Source: an uncultured Acetobacteraceae bacterium (GTDB taxonomy: Bacteria > Pseudomonadota > Alphaproteobacteria > Acetobacterales > Acetobacteraceae). Taken from it: a stretch of DNA of 46,197 nucleotides. The notes below the pieces were generated by a model, which searched no databases, had not been told where the DNA came from, and saw only the letters and a list, made by a program, of their open reading frames with translations. Location: contig CALMVI010000115.1 in the NCBI GenBank assembly GCA_937873095.1, forward strand, positions 1 through 46,197, given 5' to 3'. Below, piece by piece: positions 1 through 8,475 of the stretch (within the stretch, counting starts at the first letter, position 1; each line of letters starts with the position of its first letter). Position numbers and translations under genes: made by a program.

Positions 1-45
1 ACATGCCTGGACGCTGGGTGGGGGTGCAGGAGTATCCCTCGCCAT
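1..45 (-). CDS. Possible 5' end of a host gene divergent to tsaD (hemC candidate)
   Basis: An ATG at 45-43 on the minus strand opens a frame that runs off the window after 15 codons (starts MARDTPAPPPSV). In many alphaproteobacteria hemC (hydroxymethylbilane synthase) is transcribed divergently from tsaD, and a proline-rich lead before the conserved core would fit, but the conserved LRIGTRGSPLAL segment is not reached. The assignment rests on expected synteny only; this could equally be non-coding. Confidence 0.2.
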   Translation of the reverse strand, partial: MARDTPAPPPSVQAC

Positions 46-76
46 CGGTCGCGGCTGTAGGGCCGCAAATGAATTC

Positions 77-101
77 GGAGTGCGCCGCACTTGATTTTGG
101 A
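77..101. repeat. Left copy of prophage terminal inverted repeat
   Basis: Read on the minus strand, these 25 bases match 45498-45523 on the plus strand at 23 positions with one 1-base gap. The core is TCCAA-ATCAAGTGCGG followed by CGCAC. It contains a small palindrome, GTGCG-C-CGCAC. Position outside the last phage gene and the mirrored copy at the other end indicate a transposase-binding terminus. AAGTGCG resembles the AARYRCG half of the Mu A end-site consensus. Confidence 0.75.
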
Positions 102-163
102 CCAGATTTCGAACCTCTGAGCATGCTCTCAGCCCGCTGTTAGAAGGCAATGCGAGTGGCTTG

Positions 164-397
164 TCACGTAGGGCCTTGAAGCAGGGGCGAGCCCGGCCGG
201 GCGATGAGCAGCTCGGCTGCTTTGGAGGAGCCGAACTGGCCGGTGCCGATGGTGTAGGTGGTCTTCACCTCCACGATGGCGAAGGCTTGGAACAGCTCGC
301 GGACCTCCGGCCGGTCGTTGATCGATAGCAGGAACTGCCCTTTGATCTGCCGCAGCGCCGGGCTGTTGACGCAGTTCGGCCCCCCGTCGCCGGGGTC
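164..397 (-). pseudogene. C-terminal remnant of a D12-class DNA adenine methylase
   Basis: A 77-codon open segment has no start codon in frame and is preceded by an in-frame stop. It carries motifs typical of the C-terminus of Dam-like N6-adenine methylases: IKGQFLLSINDRPEVRELF, then TTYTIGTGQFGSSKAAELLI. The AdoMet-binding FxGxG and catalytic DPPY motifs would lie in the missing N-terminal part. It overlaps the stop of the neighbouring secreted-protein gene by two bases, so the deletion joint lies at that gene's end. Modification genes such as mom occupy this end of Mu, so this is probably the decayed modification gene of this phage. It should be enzymatically dead. Confidence 0.6.
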
Positions 398-1634
398 ACT
401 TGTAGTAGACAGTCACCGCCACCTGGTTGGCCGTGGCGATCACTGTGGTGTCGCTGTCGGCCAGGCTGCCGGTGGTGACGTCCACCCCGATGCCGTTGCT
501 GAACCCCAACCCAACGTCGGTCGAGTACGTGGCGCATGCTCCTGCCGCGATCAGCTTGCGAACAACGGGCGTTGACGTTCCAACGGTCGGAGCCGCCGCC
601 TGGGCGAACAGGCGGAAGAAAGCAGTGGCCGACGTGTTGTTGCACACGTCCCAGCCATAGACCTGGCCGTTGCTGCTCTTGATTGAGGCCGCCATGGCAG
701 ACGACGCTGCGTTGATCACGGCATACTCGGATGCACCCACAATGGCCGCCGAGGCCGACAGGGGGATGCTTCCACCGGTAATCGTCGTGTTGGTCAGCAA
801 TTTGCCCCCACTGTCGCACGCCACCGCGCCCTGCTGCCCCGTGGTGAACGTCGGAGGCGTGGTGTTGAACTGACACCCGAGCAGCACGGCGCCCGTGGCT
901 GTCGCGGTGCCGGGAGCGACCGGTGCCAGCATTTTCGAGATTGTGTCGTCGTGGACCTGGTCGCGCAGCGTCGAGCTGGTGTCGTTCAGCCGCACCACTG
1001 CCGCCAGGCTGTCATCGTGGGTCTGACCGCGGGTGGTGCCGGCGTCGTTGGTCCGCACCACCCCAGCGAGCGTGTCGTCATGGGTCTGGAAGCGGTCGGT
1101 GGTCACCGCATCATTCGGGCGGGCGACGCCAGCCACACCGTCATCATGGCTCTGTATACGGCCGGCGGCAGCATCGTTGGTCCGTACCGCGCCGGCCAGG
1201 GTGTCGTCATGGGTCTGCGCCCTGTTCGACGTGCTGGCATCGTTGGTCCGCACAGCCCCCGCCAGCGTCGCAAGGAACTGCGATGAGGCCTTGTCGATCG
1301 CGATCTCGGTCGCGGCACCCGTCCCTGCCCAGGGCGCGTCGCTCTTGGCACCCAGCGACACCATGGCGCCGTCAACCAAAGAACCCGCCGCAAAGGATCC
1401 CTGAGCTGCGGTGATCGCCCCGCCGCCCGACCCTCCTCCGCCGAACACACATGGCGCGGCCGTGACGCCGCTGCTGCACAGGATGGCGACGTTGGGAATG
1501 CTGGGACCAGCGGGAGTGATGGAGGCGAGCTGGGCGCGCGCCGGCGACGCCAGGCCCCCTATCACGACCAGAATGAACGCGACGAACGAGACGGACCGCA
1601 AGAGGTGGGCCATGCATCTATCCACCAGTGTCAT
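396..1634 (-). CDS. Secreted repeat protein at the tail-fibre end
   Basis: No family recognised. The 412-residue product starts with a hydrophobic segment ending in ASPARAQ, a good Sec signal peptide with cleavage after ARA. Its middle holds five tandem degenerate repeats of 21-22 residues built on NDA...QTHDDTLAGAVR (DNA about 940-1290). The C-terminal half is rich in Ser, Thr, Ala and Gly. I chose the ATG at 1634 because AGGAG lies about 8 bases upstream; a TTG (1652) and an ATG (1643) are in-frame alternatives. A weak late-promoter-like motif lies about 50 bases upstream. It follows two other signal-peptide proteins in the fibre position, so it may be a fibre tip, an adhesin or an exported lysogenic factor. 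Confidence 0.7.
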   Translation of the reverse strand: MTLVDRCMAHLLRSVSFVAFILVVIGGLASPARAQLASITPAGPSIPNVAILCSSGVTAAPCVFGGGGSGGGAITAAQGSFAAGSLVDGAMVSLGAKSDAPWAGTGAATEIAIDKASSQFLATLAGAVRTNDASTSNRAQTHDDTLAGAVRTNDAAAGRIQSHDDGVAGVARPNDAVTTDRFQTHDDTLAGVVRTNDAGTTRGQTHDDSLAAVVRLNDTSSTLRDQVHDDTISKMLAPVAPGTATATGAVLLGCQFNTTPPTFTTGQQGAVACDSGGKLLTNTTITGGSIPLSASAAIVGASEYAVINAASSAMAASIKSSNGQVYGWDVCNNTSATAFFRLFAQAAAPTVGTSTPVVRKLIAAGACATYSTDVGLGFSNGIGVDVTTGSLADSDTTVIATANQVAVTVYYK

Positions 1635-1648
1635 GGGCATCGCTCCTA

Positions 1649-3910
1649 TCAATGGCCAGGGTTGGCGGGCAGCGTGGGCGGCGCATGCGCGCCCCCGATG
1701 CGGCGCCAGAACCTAATGCTGAACACCTTGGCGTTCGCGCTTGCGACGCTGGCCGGCGTCATGGCTGCGGTAGCCTGCGGTGTGAAGTTTGCCCCGTATT
1801 GAAGTGCCAGCATCGTCGAAGTTATCGGGCTGCGGTTGCCGGGCAGCGGGTTGCCCGCCCAGTCGGTCTGCGGGCCGCCCGCCCAATTCGATTGCGTGTC
1901 CTGATACTCGACGCCGTCTACCGAGTAGATGGTGTGCCCTGGCGTGACCACGGCCGCGTAGTTGACGGCGCTCAGCGACGTGCTGGCCAGCGTTTGCGAT
2001 GTGCTCACCGTGTAAGTGCCTGCGCCGCCCGTGCCGGTGCCGCCCGGTGTGATCGTGGTGCCTGTCGCGATGCTGCCGCCGGTCAGCATTTCGCCAACTG
2101 CGACCGTGCCGCTCGCGACCGAGCTGACAGTCAGCGTCGTCCCCGAGATCGAGCCGGTGAATGTGCCGCTCACATAGGCCGGCGGCACGTTCTCCCACTG
2201 GTAGCAGTGCATCGCGGCGGACTGGTCGAAGCTGGTCGTGTAGCCACCTGAGTTCCGGGCGATCGGACCCCCGTTGGCGGCGTAGGCAATGGAGATCGCC
2301 TGCAGCGCCGCGTTTCCCGTGCCCGACTGGTCTAGCGTCGGCAGCTGCGGGGTCAGGTCATGGATGGCTGGCGTGCCATCGTTGATCGGATATCCGTCCG
2401 GCCCATCGTTCTCGAGATAATTCGTGGGCTTGGTCGGGTAGATGCTCAAGCCGTAGTAGGCCGGGGTGCTGCCGGCCGGCGGATATGACCCGCCTACCTG
2501 CCACCACGTCAGCCAGGCAGCGGCAGTGGCCGGCCGGATCATGCACGCCTCGGCGACCGTGTCGCCCTGAATGATGGTCTCAGGCCGAATAACCGGCGAG
2601 ACGATGTTGCCTTTGCCCTGGCAGGTAGTGCCGTTGAACCCGCTGCAAAACGCTTTCAGCTGCAAGGCATCGGGGTTGAGCACCGTCGTGTCGTGTGGGT
2701 CGCCGGCGGGATAGGCCCGGAAAACGTTCGTGTAGGCATAGTTGCTGGTGCCGTCTTTCGGCCCGTTGTCAGCGTTCTGCCCTGCCGTGCCATCGAGCTG
2801 GTTGTGCTCGAAATGCGCATCGAGCTGGGCACGCGTGGTGATCAGGCAGGCCGAGCAGTTCGGAGACATCGTATTGGCCGACCCGAACACAAAGCTGCCG
2901 TAGTTTTGCAGGTTGGCCTGGTCGGCCGAGGGCCAACCGGCGGGAACCGCAGTCGGATCGACGGGATCGGGCGCGGTGGGAAAGGTGCTGCCGACAATCT
3001 CGTTGGCAAATGTCTGCACGACCGTAGCGGCCGCGGCCTGCGGATTGTTGCCGAGGGTCACCTGCCAGCCGACCAGGTGCGAGACGCTTGGGTAGCTCAG
3101 CGCCGCCGGCGTCCCTTCCGCATCCGTGAAGATGCCAATGTCGGTCGGACTGCCCAGCGCCACCACTGTCGCCGCCGTCTCCTGGACAAAACTGCTTTGG
3201 GCACCCGTTTGCGACTTCAAGAAAGCGATGTTGGTGCCGTCTGTGCACACACGGACATAGTGCTGCTGGCTGATCGGATAGCCGGGGTCGTATTCGCCCG
3301 ACAGGCTGTTCGGGTTCGAGGTAGCGAAGTCCGTCTCAGTGACCACGCCGACAGTCGAACTCAGCAACGTGGCGTTGCTGTTGTAGAACATGACGTTCTG
3401 GCCGGCTCCTGGATTACGGAGAAACAGGCCGTTGCTGTAGTTGTTCGATCCTCCCGCGGGGTCTGTCGTGTAGGTCAGGCCCGAGTAGCAGGCCGGTGTC
3501 AGCGTGCTGCCAGTCATCAGCATCTTGGCCACGAGCGCAGCTTGATTGCTGGGCGCGCCGTGAGGCTGGGCCGTAATGTTCATCTCGCCCGAGGGCGCGA
3601 TGGTGGCTGTCGCTCCACTCGGCTGGTTCGCCCAGGCGAAGCTGCTGCCGTTCATGGTGACCGCCACCGCACCGTCGGCCAGAAGCGTAGGCCCGCTGCC
3701 CAGCAGGTTCGCCGTGAACTGGTAGCTCGTGCCGCCCGGCCCGGGCAGCGTGCACAGGCCGGCGGCGGTGCAGGGCGGGTTCGCCGCCTGGTAGTTCAGC
3801 ATCTGCTGCAGCACCGCAGCCTTGAACGCCGGCTGGCTGTAGGGGACGGTCCCGGCATAGGCCAGGCCGGGCACGCACAGCATCGATGCGGCACGCAACA
3901 CGTTCTTCAT
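1649..3910 (-). CDS. Large signal-peptide protein of the tail-fibre cluster
   Basis: The 753-residue product is not assignable to a named family. The N-terminus (MKNVLRAASMLCVPGLAYAG) looks like a Sec signal peptide with cleavage after AYA. Around residues 585-650 there is a Gly/Thr/Ser-rich beta module (GTLTVSSV-type strands, TGTGGAGTYTVSTSQT) of a kind repeatedly seen in phage and secreted bacterial proteins. It contains about 14 cysteines, unusual for a cytoplasmic virion protein and consistent with export. It starts one base after the stop of the spike gene (3912-6452) and ends inside the 5' region of the next gene, so it is co-transcribed with them. It may be a fibre component or an exported cargo protein. 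Confidence 0.7.
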   Translation of the reverse strand: MKNVLRAASMLCVPGLAYAGTVPYSQPAFKAAVLQQMLNYQAANPPCTAAGLCTLPGPGGTSYQFTANLLGSGPTLLADGAVAVTMNGSSFAWANQPSGATATIAPSGEMNITAQPHGAPSNQAALVAKMLMTGSTLTPACYSGLTYTTDPAGGSNNYSNGLFLRNPGAGQNVMFYNSNATLLSSTVGVVTETDFATSNPNSLSGEYDPGYPISQQHYVRVCTDGTNIAFLKSQTGAQSSFVQETAATVVALGSPTDIGIFTDAEGTPAALSYPSVSHLVGWQVTLGNNPQAAAATVVQTFANEIVGSTFPTAPDPVDPTAVPAGWPSADQANLQNYGSFVFGSANTMSPNCSACLITTRAQLDAHFEHNQLDGTAGQNADNGPKDGTSNYAYTNVFRAYPAGDPHDTTVLNPDALQLKAFCSGFNGTTCQGKGNIVSPVIRPETIIQGDTVAEACMIRPATAAAWLTWWQVGGSYPPAGSTPAYYGLSIYPTKPTNYLENDGPDGYPINDGTPAIHDLTPQLPTLDQSGTGNAALQAISIAYAANGGPIARNSGGYTTSFDQSAAMHCYQWENVPPAYVSGTFTGSISGTTLTVSSVASGTVAVGEMLTGGSIATGTTITPGGTGTGGAGTYTVSTSQTLASTSLSAVNYAAVVTPGHTIYSVDGVEYQDTQSNWAGGPQTDWAGNPLPGNRSPITSTMLALQYGANFTPQATAAMTPASVASANAKVFSIRFWRRIGGAHAPPTLPANPGH
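1683..1704 (-). promoter_or_regulatory. Weak fourth copy of the late-promoter motif
   Basis: 18 of 22 bases match the three strong copies at 10673, 23348 and 35739; the GCATGCGCGCC half is identical. It lies inside the 3' end of the gene ending at 1649 and points at the gene starting at 1634, the position Pmom would take in Mu. No clear -10 box at the expected spacing is visible. Confidence 0.35.
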
Positions 3911-3911
3911 T

Positions 3912-6452
3912 TCAGTTCACCACCACGTAGCCGTTGAGGGATTGCTGCCAGCTCACCGTCGAGCTGGCCGGCACGTTGCCGTTGGCCGCATCGAGCGGCA
4001 GGAGCTGGCTCTGCCCGCCGGCGAGCGGCACGGAGGCCTGACACGGCCCGCCTCCAGGAACCTGCGCCAGGATGTGCGGCAGGTTGTCGTTGGCCGCCGT
4101 GCCGGCCGGCACCGTCAGCGTGATCATCGACGTGCCGGGATTGTTGCACAGCGAGACGTTGTCGTTCGCGCCGATGATCCCGGTGGCCGTGTAGACCTGG
4201 GCGGGCTGATAGACGGGTTTGAGCTCCGGTATCCAGTCGACGCCCAGCACGTTGTTGTTGCCGAAGGTCGCCCGATACCAGTCGTCGACGATGTAGCCGT
4301 TGACCGGGGTGGGGGCGGTGTTGGTCAGCCGCCGGTTTTGCGCCCAGAACCCTGTGGTCGGCGCGGCTGTGGCCGACATCGTCATGCTGGTGCCAGGGAC
4401 GGCGCCGTTGAAGTTGCCGTCCGTCGGCGTGTAGTCGAAGCCGACGTAGGCAAGGCACGGGCTTTCCGGGTCGATGACCCCGATGCCCCGGTTATGCGTG
4501 CTGAACCCACCCACTACCGGCAGAGCCTCGGCGATGTTGCCCAGGCAGGTGACGGCTGTCGCCCCGCTGCCGGAGGCGGAATTGTTGGCGCTCGTGTCGC
4601 TCTGCCAGACTCGGTAGACGTTCTTGAACCAATTATTCTTCAGGAAGATGCCGCCGGAGCTGCCGGTGGTCAGGATGCCGATCGGCATCTGCGAACCGAC
4701 CGCGCCCGACGTCCACGTGCCGTTCGGGCCGCGCAGGGGCGACTGGTTGAGCGGATCGCCGTCGAAGATGTTGTTCTGGGCATAGACCTTGATCGGATTG
4801 ACGACTGCCGAGACGATGCCCGCGCCCGAGTAATCGATGCACTCGTTGTTGTCGAACATCAGGTTGTCGATCTGCACCGCCGCCCGCAGGTTCAGGCAGT
4901 TGAGCATCCCGGTGAAGTGGTTCCCGACGAAGGAAATGCCCTCCATGACGCCCACGTTCATCTGGATCGCGTCCGGCTGCAGCGAGATCATCGTCACCGG
5001 CCCGGTGTACCAGCCCGAGGCATAGAACTGCCCCTGCGCGAACTTCGACCCGTAATCGAGCACCGAGTTGAAGCCTGTGACCGTGCCGTCGGCTGGCGGC
5101 ACGGTGCGGCTGACGGTGTTGTTGGAGAAGACGAAGCGCCCGCTGGGCGGCACCGGCGTGGTTGCGCCGGTGGTCTTGCCGGGGTTGCTGAAATAGTAGG
5201 GGCGCACGTCGATGACGCCATTCGGGGCGTAGGTCGACCCGGGGGTGGCTCCAAGGCCCGGATAGTTGGTCAGGCCGCCCTTGTTGGAGCTATCGGCCGT
5301 GATCTGGAAAGCGGAGCACCGGGCGTCGGCTGCGGCTTGGCCCGGGTTGCTGGTGATGATGTTGGTCGTGCAGTTGGTGATGGTGTTGCCGGACACGGTG
5401 CCGTCCAGCGCCGCCTCCGAACCCTCGTCGTCGTTCCTTTGATAGTTCGACGTGCCGATGCTGATGCCGATGTTCTTGGCAAAGTCCAGGTGGTTGCCGT
5501 GGACGTTGAACGACCGCGCACCCAGGATGTGGATGGCCCCGCAGTCGAAGAGGCGGTTGTCATCGACGACGATGCTGCTGCGCGGGCCGCCCGGGTCATC
5601 AGGAAGGGAACTGATGCTGATGCCGTCGTCGCCGTTATGCAGGCATGAGCTGTGCTCGACGGTCACGTTCGGCGAATACTGGGCGCTCAGCGCGTCGCGC
5701 GCGCATTTGATCGCGTGCAGGTAGGAATACCGCACACCACCGGTGATGTGCTCGGTGCGGAAGCACTCCGCCCGAGAGCTCATCACCGTCAGGTTCGACA
5801 GGTTGACGTTATTCGCCCAGGCGAAATACAGCGGGATGCCCGGGATGTGCGTCTGGCCGGCAGACTGCGTCTCGGGCCCGCTGGTGTCCCAGGTCCCGAC
5901 GAAGGTCATGCCGTCGATGTAAATGCTGCCGGTGGTCGGGTTGGCCTGGGTTCCGGCATTGGTGAACAGGTCGTTGCCGTTCACGAAGTCGTTGAAGAAT
6001 ATCTTGACGCAGGTCTCCGACAGACCCTGCATCCTGATGTCGCCGCCCTGGGCGAGCACGAAGCCGACATACCCAGGGGACGTGAAGCTGTAGTTTCCGC
6101 ACGGGAAATACAGCTCGTTTCCCGTGGTGCCCGATATGATCGCCAGCGCGTTGGTCAGCGCCAGCGTGTCGTTGACCGCGTTGGCGGGCGTATAGACCGC
6201 CGGCCCGGTGCCGACGTTCGGCACCCCCATGTCCATGATGTTCAGGATGCCGGACGCCATCGCGCCGGACGCGATCGTGCCGTGGCTGGTGCCGATGGCG
6301 GCCTGGATCGCCGCCTTCACGTGCGCCGTGGTGGCGACCGTATTGTCGTTCTGGGTGCCCGGCTGCGTCGCGAACCGCGGCGAGGGCAGCGTCTGCGCCG
6401 GCGCACCGTGCATCCCCGCCAGCAGGGCGAGCAGGCCGAACAAGCGCGCCAT
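3912..6452 (-). CDS. Tail-spike-like protein with right-handed beta-helix
   Basis: The 846-residue protein has many short repeats rich in Asn, Gly and beta-branched residues (for example SGNTITNCTTNIITSN and VEHSSCLHNGDDGISISS), typical of a parallel beta-helix of the pectate lyase/tail-spike type. Near the N-terminus the segment TQPGTQNDNTVATTAHVKAA is the linker common in phage tail fibres (compare DNSTKIATTAFV). Such proteins usually bind or cleave surface polysaccharide. Unusually it begins with a hydrophobic stretch ending HGAPAQ, a plausible signal peptide. The ATG at 6452 is preceded by AGGG at a suitable distance; an upstream ATG at 6485 overlaps the preceding gene and is less likely. 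Confidence 0.8.
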   Translation of the reverse strand: MARLFGLLALLAGMHGAPAQTLPSPRFATQPGTQNDNTVATTAHVKAAIQAAIGTSHGTIASGAMASGILNIMDMGVPNVGTGPAVYTPANAVNDTLALTNALAIISGTTGNELYFPCGNYSFTSPGYVGFVLAQGGDIRMQGLSETCVKIFFNDFVNGNDLFTNAGTQANPTTGSIYIDGMTFVGTWDTSGPETQSAGQTHIPGIPLYFAWANNVNLSNLTVMSSRAECFRTEHITGGVRYSYLHAIKCARDALSAQYSPNVTVEHSSCLHNGDDGISISSLPDDPGGPRSSIVVDDNRLFDCGAIHILGARSFNVHGNHLDFAKNIGISIGTSNYQRNDDEGSEAALDGTVSGNTITNCTTNIITSNPGQAAADARCSAFQITADSSNKGGLTNYPGLGATPGSTYAPNGVIDVRPYYFSNPGKTTGATTPVPPSGRFVFSNNTVSRTVPPADGTVTGFNSVLDYGSKFAQGQFYASGWYTGPVTMISLQPDAIQMNVGVMEGISFVGNHFTGMLNCLNLRAAVQIDNLMFDNNECIDYSGAGIVSAVVNPIKVYAQNNIFDGDPLNQSPLRGPNGTWTSGAVGSQMPIGILTTGSSGGIFLKNNWFKNVYRVWQSDTSANNSASGSGATAVTCLGNIAEALPVVGGFSTHNRGIGVIDPESPCLAYVGFDYTPTDGNFNGAVPGTSMTMSATAAPTTGFWAQNRRLTNTAPTPVNGYIVDDWYRATFGNNNVLGVDWIPELKPVYQPAQVYTATGIIGANDNVSLCNNPGTSMITLTVPAGTAANDNLPHILAQVPGGGPCQASVPLAGGQSQLLPLDAANGNVPASSTVSWQQSLNGYVVVN

Positions 6453-6462
6453 CACGCGCGCC

Positions 6463-7083
6463 CTACGAAATGCTGAGAACGCCATTATTGTTCCATAGCT
6501 GGCCGGATGTGGCGGGAAGGGTGGTGCTGATCGAGGTCAGGGCCGCGATCACCTGAGCGGTGGACACGGTCGACGAGCCGATCTGGCTCTGCAGGGATTG
6601 CTCGACTTCCTGGGCGCGCGCGGTCTCCGCGGCGATCGCGCCGCCCAGCGAGGTCAGGCTGACGCCATGGCTTGCGAGTGTGATTTCAGCGGCCGCCAGC
6701 CCGACCGAGAGCGTTCCCTCCGCCGAGGTGGCCCGGCTCGCCTCGGTAGTGATCGCCAGGTTGGCGGCCGCGAGCTGGGCGCTGACCATGGCGTTCGTCG
6801 CGGCCAGGCCCGTCGACAGCACGCCTTCAGCCGCGGTCGCGCGGGCCGTCTCTGCCGTGACCGAGGGCGCGCTGAACGCCTCGAACGCGCTGGCCGGCAC
6901 CTTGACCAGCGCACCTCCACGCTCCAGCAGCACAGTGTCGGTCGGGGCGACGGCCGCGTAGGAGGGCGCGGTGCCCAGGGATGCCGCTTCGCCCGTCACC
7001 CCGAAGCCGAGCTGCACGACGGGCCCGAGCCCGCCCTGCATGATCGACAGGCCAGGGCCCGACTGGGTGAAGATGATCTGCAT
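6463..7083 (-). CDS. Tail-fibre-associated protein with alpha-helical repeats
   Basis: The 206-residue protein has a beta-rich N-terminus (MQIIFTQSGPGLSIMQGG) and a central tandem helical region with the recurring heptad-like unit ETARATAAEGVLSTGLAATN / EASRATSAEGTLSVGLAA, which predicts a trimeric coiled coil. The final 25 residues (ALTSISTTLPATSGQLWNNNGVLSIS) resemble the ends of short fibre or baseplate appendage proteins. It lies between a small Ig-like tail protein and the spike. Likely a fibre connector; the family name is unknown to me. Confidence 0.7.
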   Translation of the reverse strand: MQIIFTQSGPGLSIMQGGLGPVVQLGFGVTGEAASLGTAPSYAAVAPTDTVLLERGGALVKVPASAFEAFSAPSVTAETARATAAEGVLSTGLAATNAMVSAQLAAANLAITTEASRATSAEGTLSVGLAAAEITLASHGVSLTSLGGAIAAETARAQEVEQSLQSQIGSSTVSTAQVIAALTSISTTLPATSGQLWNNNGVLSIS

Positions 7084-7404
7084 CTACTGCGTCACCGCAG
7101 GGGCGACCTTGATCAGCATGGTGTCGCTGTGCACGCGCACCCCGCCGCAGACGAACAGCACGTCGCAACGCAGGCCGCCGATCGGCCAGGTGCTATCGGA
7201 CTGCCAGGTCAGGCTGAACAGCCCCTGGGTCGGCTGGGAAGAGGCGAACGCCCCGACCCCGTTGTTGACCAGGTTGCCGTGCGTGTCCCTGATCTGCGAG
7301 GTGATCGTCGCGGACGTGAGGTCGATCGGCGTGCCGTCGTCCTGCACGGCTTGGCCGTTCAGCGCCAGCGTGTCGCCCTGCTTGATCTCGAACTGGCTAG
7401 ACAC
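7084..7404 (-). CDS. Small Ig-like tail appendage protein
   Basis: The 106-residue protein begins FEIKQGDTLALNGQAVQDDG and continues with alternating strands, the pattern of BppU-type or Ig-like N-terminal modules that anchor appendages to a baseplate. No enzyme motif is seen. It sits in the fibre operon, directly followed by the coiled-coil protein whose start codon abuts its end. Exact family uncertain. Confidence 0.65.
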   Translation of the reverse strand: MSSQFEIKQGDTLALNGQAVQDDGTPIDLTSATITSQIRDTHGNLVNNGVGAFASSQPTQGLFSLTWQSDSTWPIGGLRCDVLFVCGGVRVHSDTMLIKVAPAVTQ

Positions 7405-7416
7405 GCGCGCGGGCCA

Positions 7417-7941
7417 TCACGGGATCGTCTCGCTGCCCGTCGGAAGAACCGAGGCTTGCCCCATCTGGAACAGGCTGATTTTCATCACCCAGTCGGCCAC
7501 GGCCGAGGCGAAGGCCTGGAACGAGGCCGTGCTGGGGAACACGTGCACCGCGCCCGCGATGTCGGGCCAGGGGATCGAGGCCTGTCCCGCGGGAAACTTG
7601 CCGTTGACGGTGATGTAGGTGCTGACCGCGTTGATGTTCGCGGTCGATGCAGCGTCAATCGCGTAGGTGCCGCTGAGTGCCGGCGTGCCGGCACTGACCA
7701 CCGGGCAGCCGGCAGCGATCGCTGCTTGCACTGCGGCCGCAGCCACCACCGCAGGGGGCAGCACCACCGCCGGCGCCGCCACCAACGCGCCGGCCTGCCA
7801 GATCAGGCTCGTTTGACCCGCGACCCACTCGGTGTATTGCGCGGCCGTCAGCTCGATCGCGCCCGCCGGGATCGCCTGGTGCACGGCGTCGTCGTAGAAG
7901 CCCGTCAGCGCGCCGTTGGCGTCGACCGTCGCATACTGCAT
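7417..7941 (-). CDS. Tail-fibre assembly-type protein (DUF4376-like)
   Basis: The 174-residue protein starts MQYATVDANGALTGFYDDAVH, then IPAGAIELTAAQYTEWVAG, a lead typical of phage tail-fibre assembly or fibre-associated proteins. The C-terminal half (TYIT/VNGKFPAGQASIPWPDIAGAVH, FQAFASAVADWVMKI) resembles the DUF4376 domain found next to fibre genes. It lies directly downstream of the fibre gene 7945-8472 and probably acts as its chaperone or a small structural appendage. Confidence 0.7.
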   Translation of the reverse strand: MQYATVDANGALTGFYDDAVHQAIPAGAIELTAAQYTEWVAGQTSLIWQAGALVAAPAVVLPPAVVAAAAVQAAIAAGCPVVSAGTPALSGTYAIDAASTANINAVSTYITVNGKFPAGQASIPWPDIAGAVHVFPSTASFQAFASAVADWVMKISLFQMGQASVLPTGSETIP

Positions 7942-7944
7942 TCG

Positions 7945-8472
7945 TCAGTATCCCAGGGACAAGAAGCTGAAGATGATGTTGCTTTCGTAGACGCTGGCGC
8001 CCGACGACAGCACGCGTGCGCCAGACAGCAGGAAGTAATTCTTCGGGTTCGGGCTGGCTCCCACGCCGTAGATCGTGGGCTGGCACGGGCTGCCGAACCC
8101 AGAAACGTTCGCCTCGTTCGCGAGCGTCACAAGAGGCGCGTTGGGGTAAGCGATCGGAAAGTAAACCGGGTCGAGCTGGCCGGTGACTGTGTGGCTGGTG
8201 CCCCATTGAAGGATCATACCGCCATTGATTTGTCGCCAACCCGAACCGAAAGCGGTGCCGAACAGCGCTGCGAGCGCCTGAAAGACCTGCGTGTTACTTC
8301 CGGCATTGGGCTGGATGTTGGCTTGGGCCATCACGTTGATCAGCTCTTCCTGCACGCCGTTGAACCACGCGGCGTTGCCGAACGTGCCGGCGGTGCCGGC
8401 GGCAGGATTGCGGTCCTGCCACATGCGCAGTCCGCCGACGTTCGCGTAGTTTGGGCCGGAGATGCGGTCCAT
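7945..8472 (-). CDS. Phage tail fibre protein
   Basis: The 175-residue protein opens MDRISGPNYAN and contains TAGTFGNAAWFNGVQEEL, the N-terminal signature of many short Mu-like fibre proteins. It then has a gp53/gp37-type C-terminal beta domain (WGTSHTVTGQLDPVYFPIAYPNA). It follows gp48 (8476-9072) as the fibre genes do in Mu. It is short compared with Mu gpS, suggesting that the receptor-binding function is carried by the large spike downstream. Confidence 0.8.
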   Translation of the reverse strand: MDRISGPNYANVGGLRMWQDRNPAAGTAGTFGNAAWFNGVQEELINVMAQANIQPNAGSNTQVFQALAALFGTAFGSGWRQINGGMILQWGTSHTVTGQLDPVYFPIAYPNAPLVTLANEANVSGFGSPCQPTIYGVGASPNPKNYFLLSGARVLSSGASVYESNIIFSFLSLGY

Positions 8473-8475
8473 GGA

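Noticed and set aside
61-76. GCAAA as a 5-bp target duplication with 45540 region
   Set aside because: The same 5-mer occurs on both sides but not next to plausible phage ends, and the flanking bases do not give TG/CA termini.
117-132. CTGAG-6-CTCAG stem with GAGCATGCTC palindrome near the left end
   Set aside because: The stem is only 5 bp, with no U-run; it could be chance. I did not call it a terminator.
265-876. 203-residue open frame on the minus strand
   Set aside because: It overlaps the repeat protein gene in another frame and has the arginine-rich composition typical of shadow frames in GC-rich DNA.
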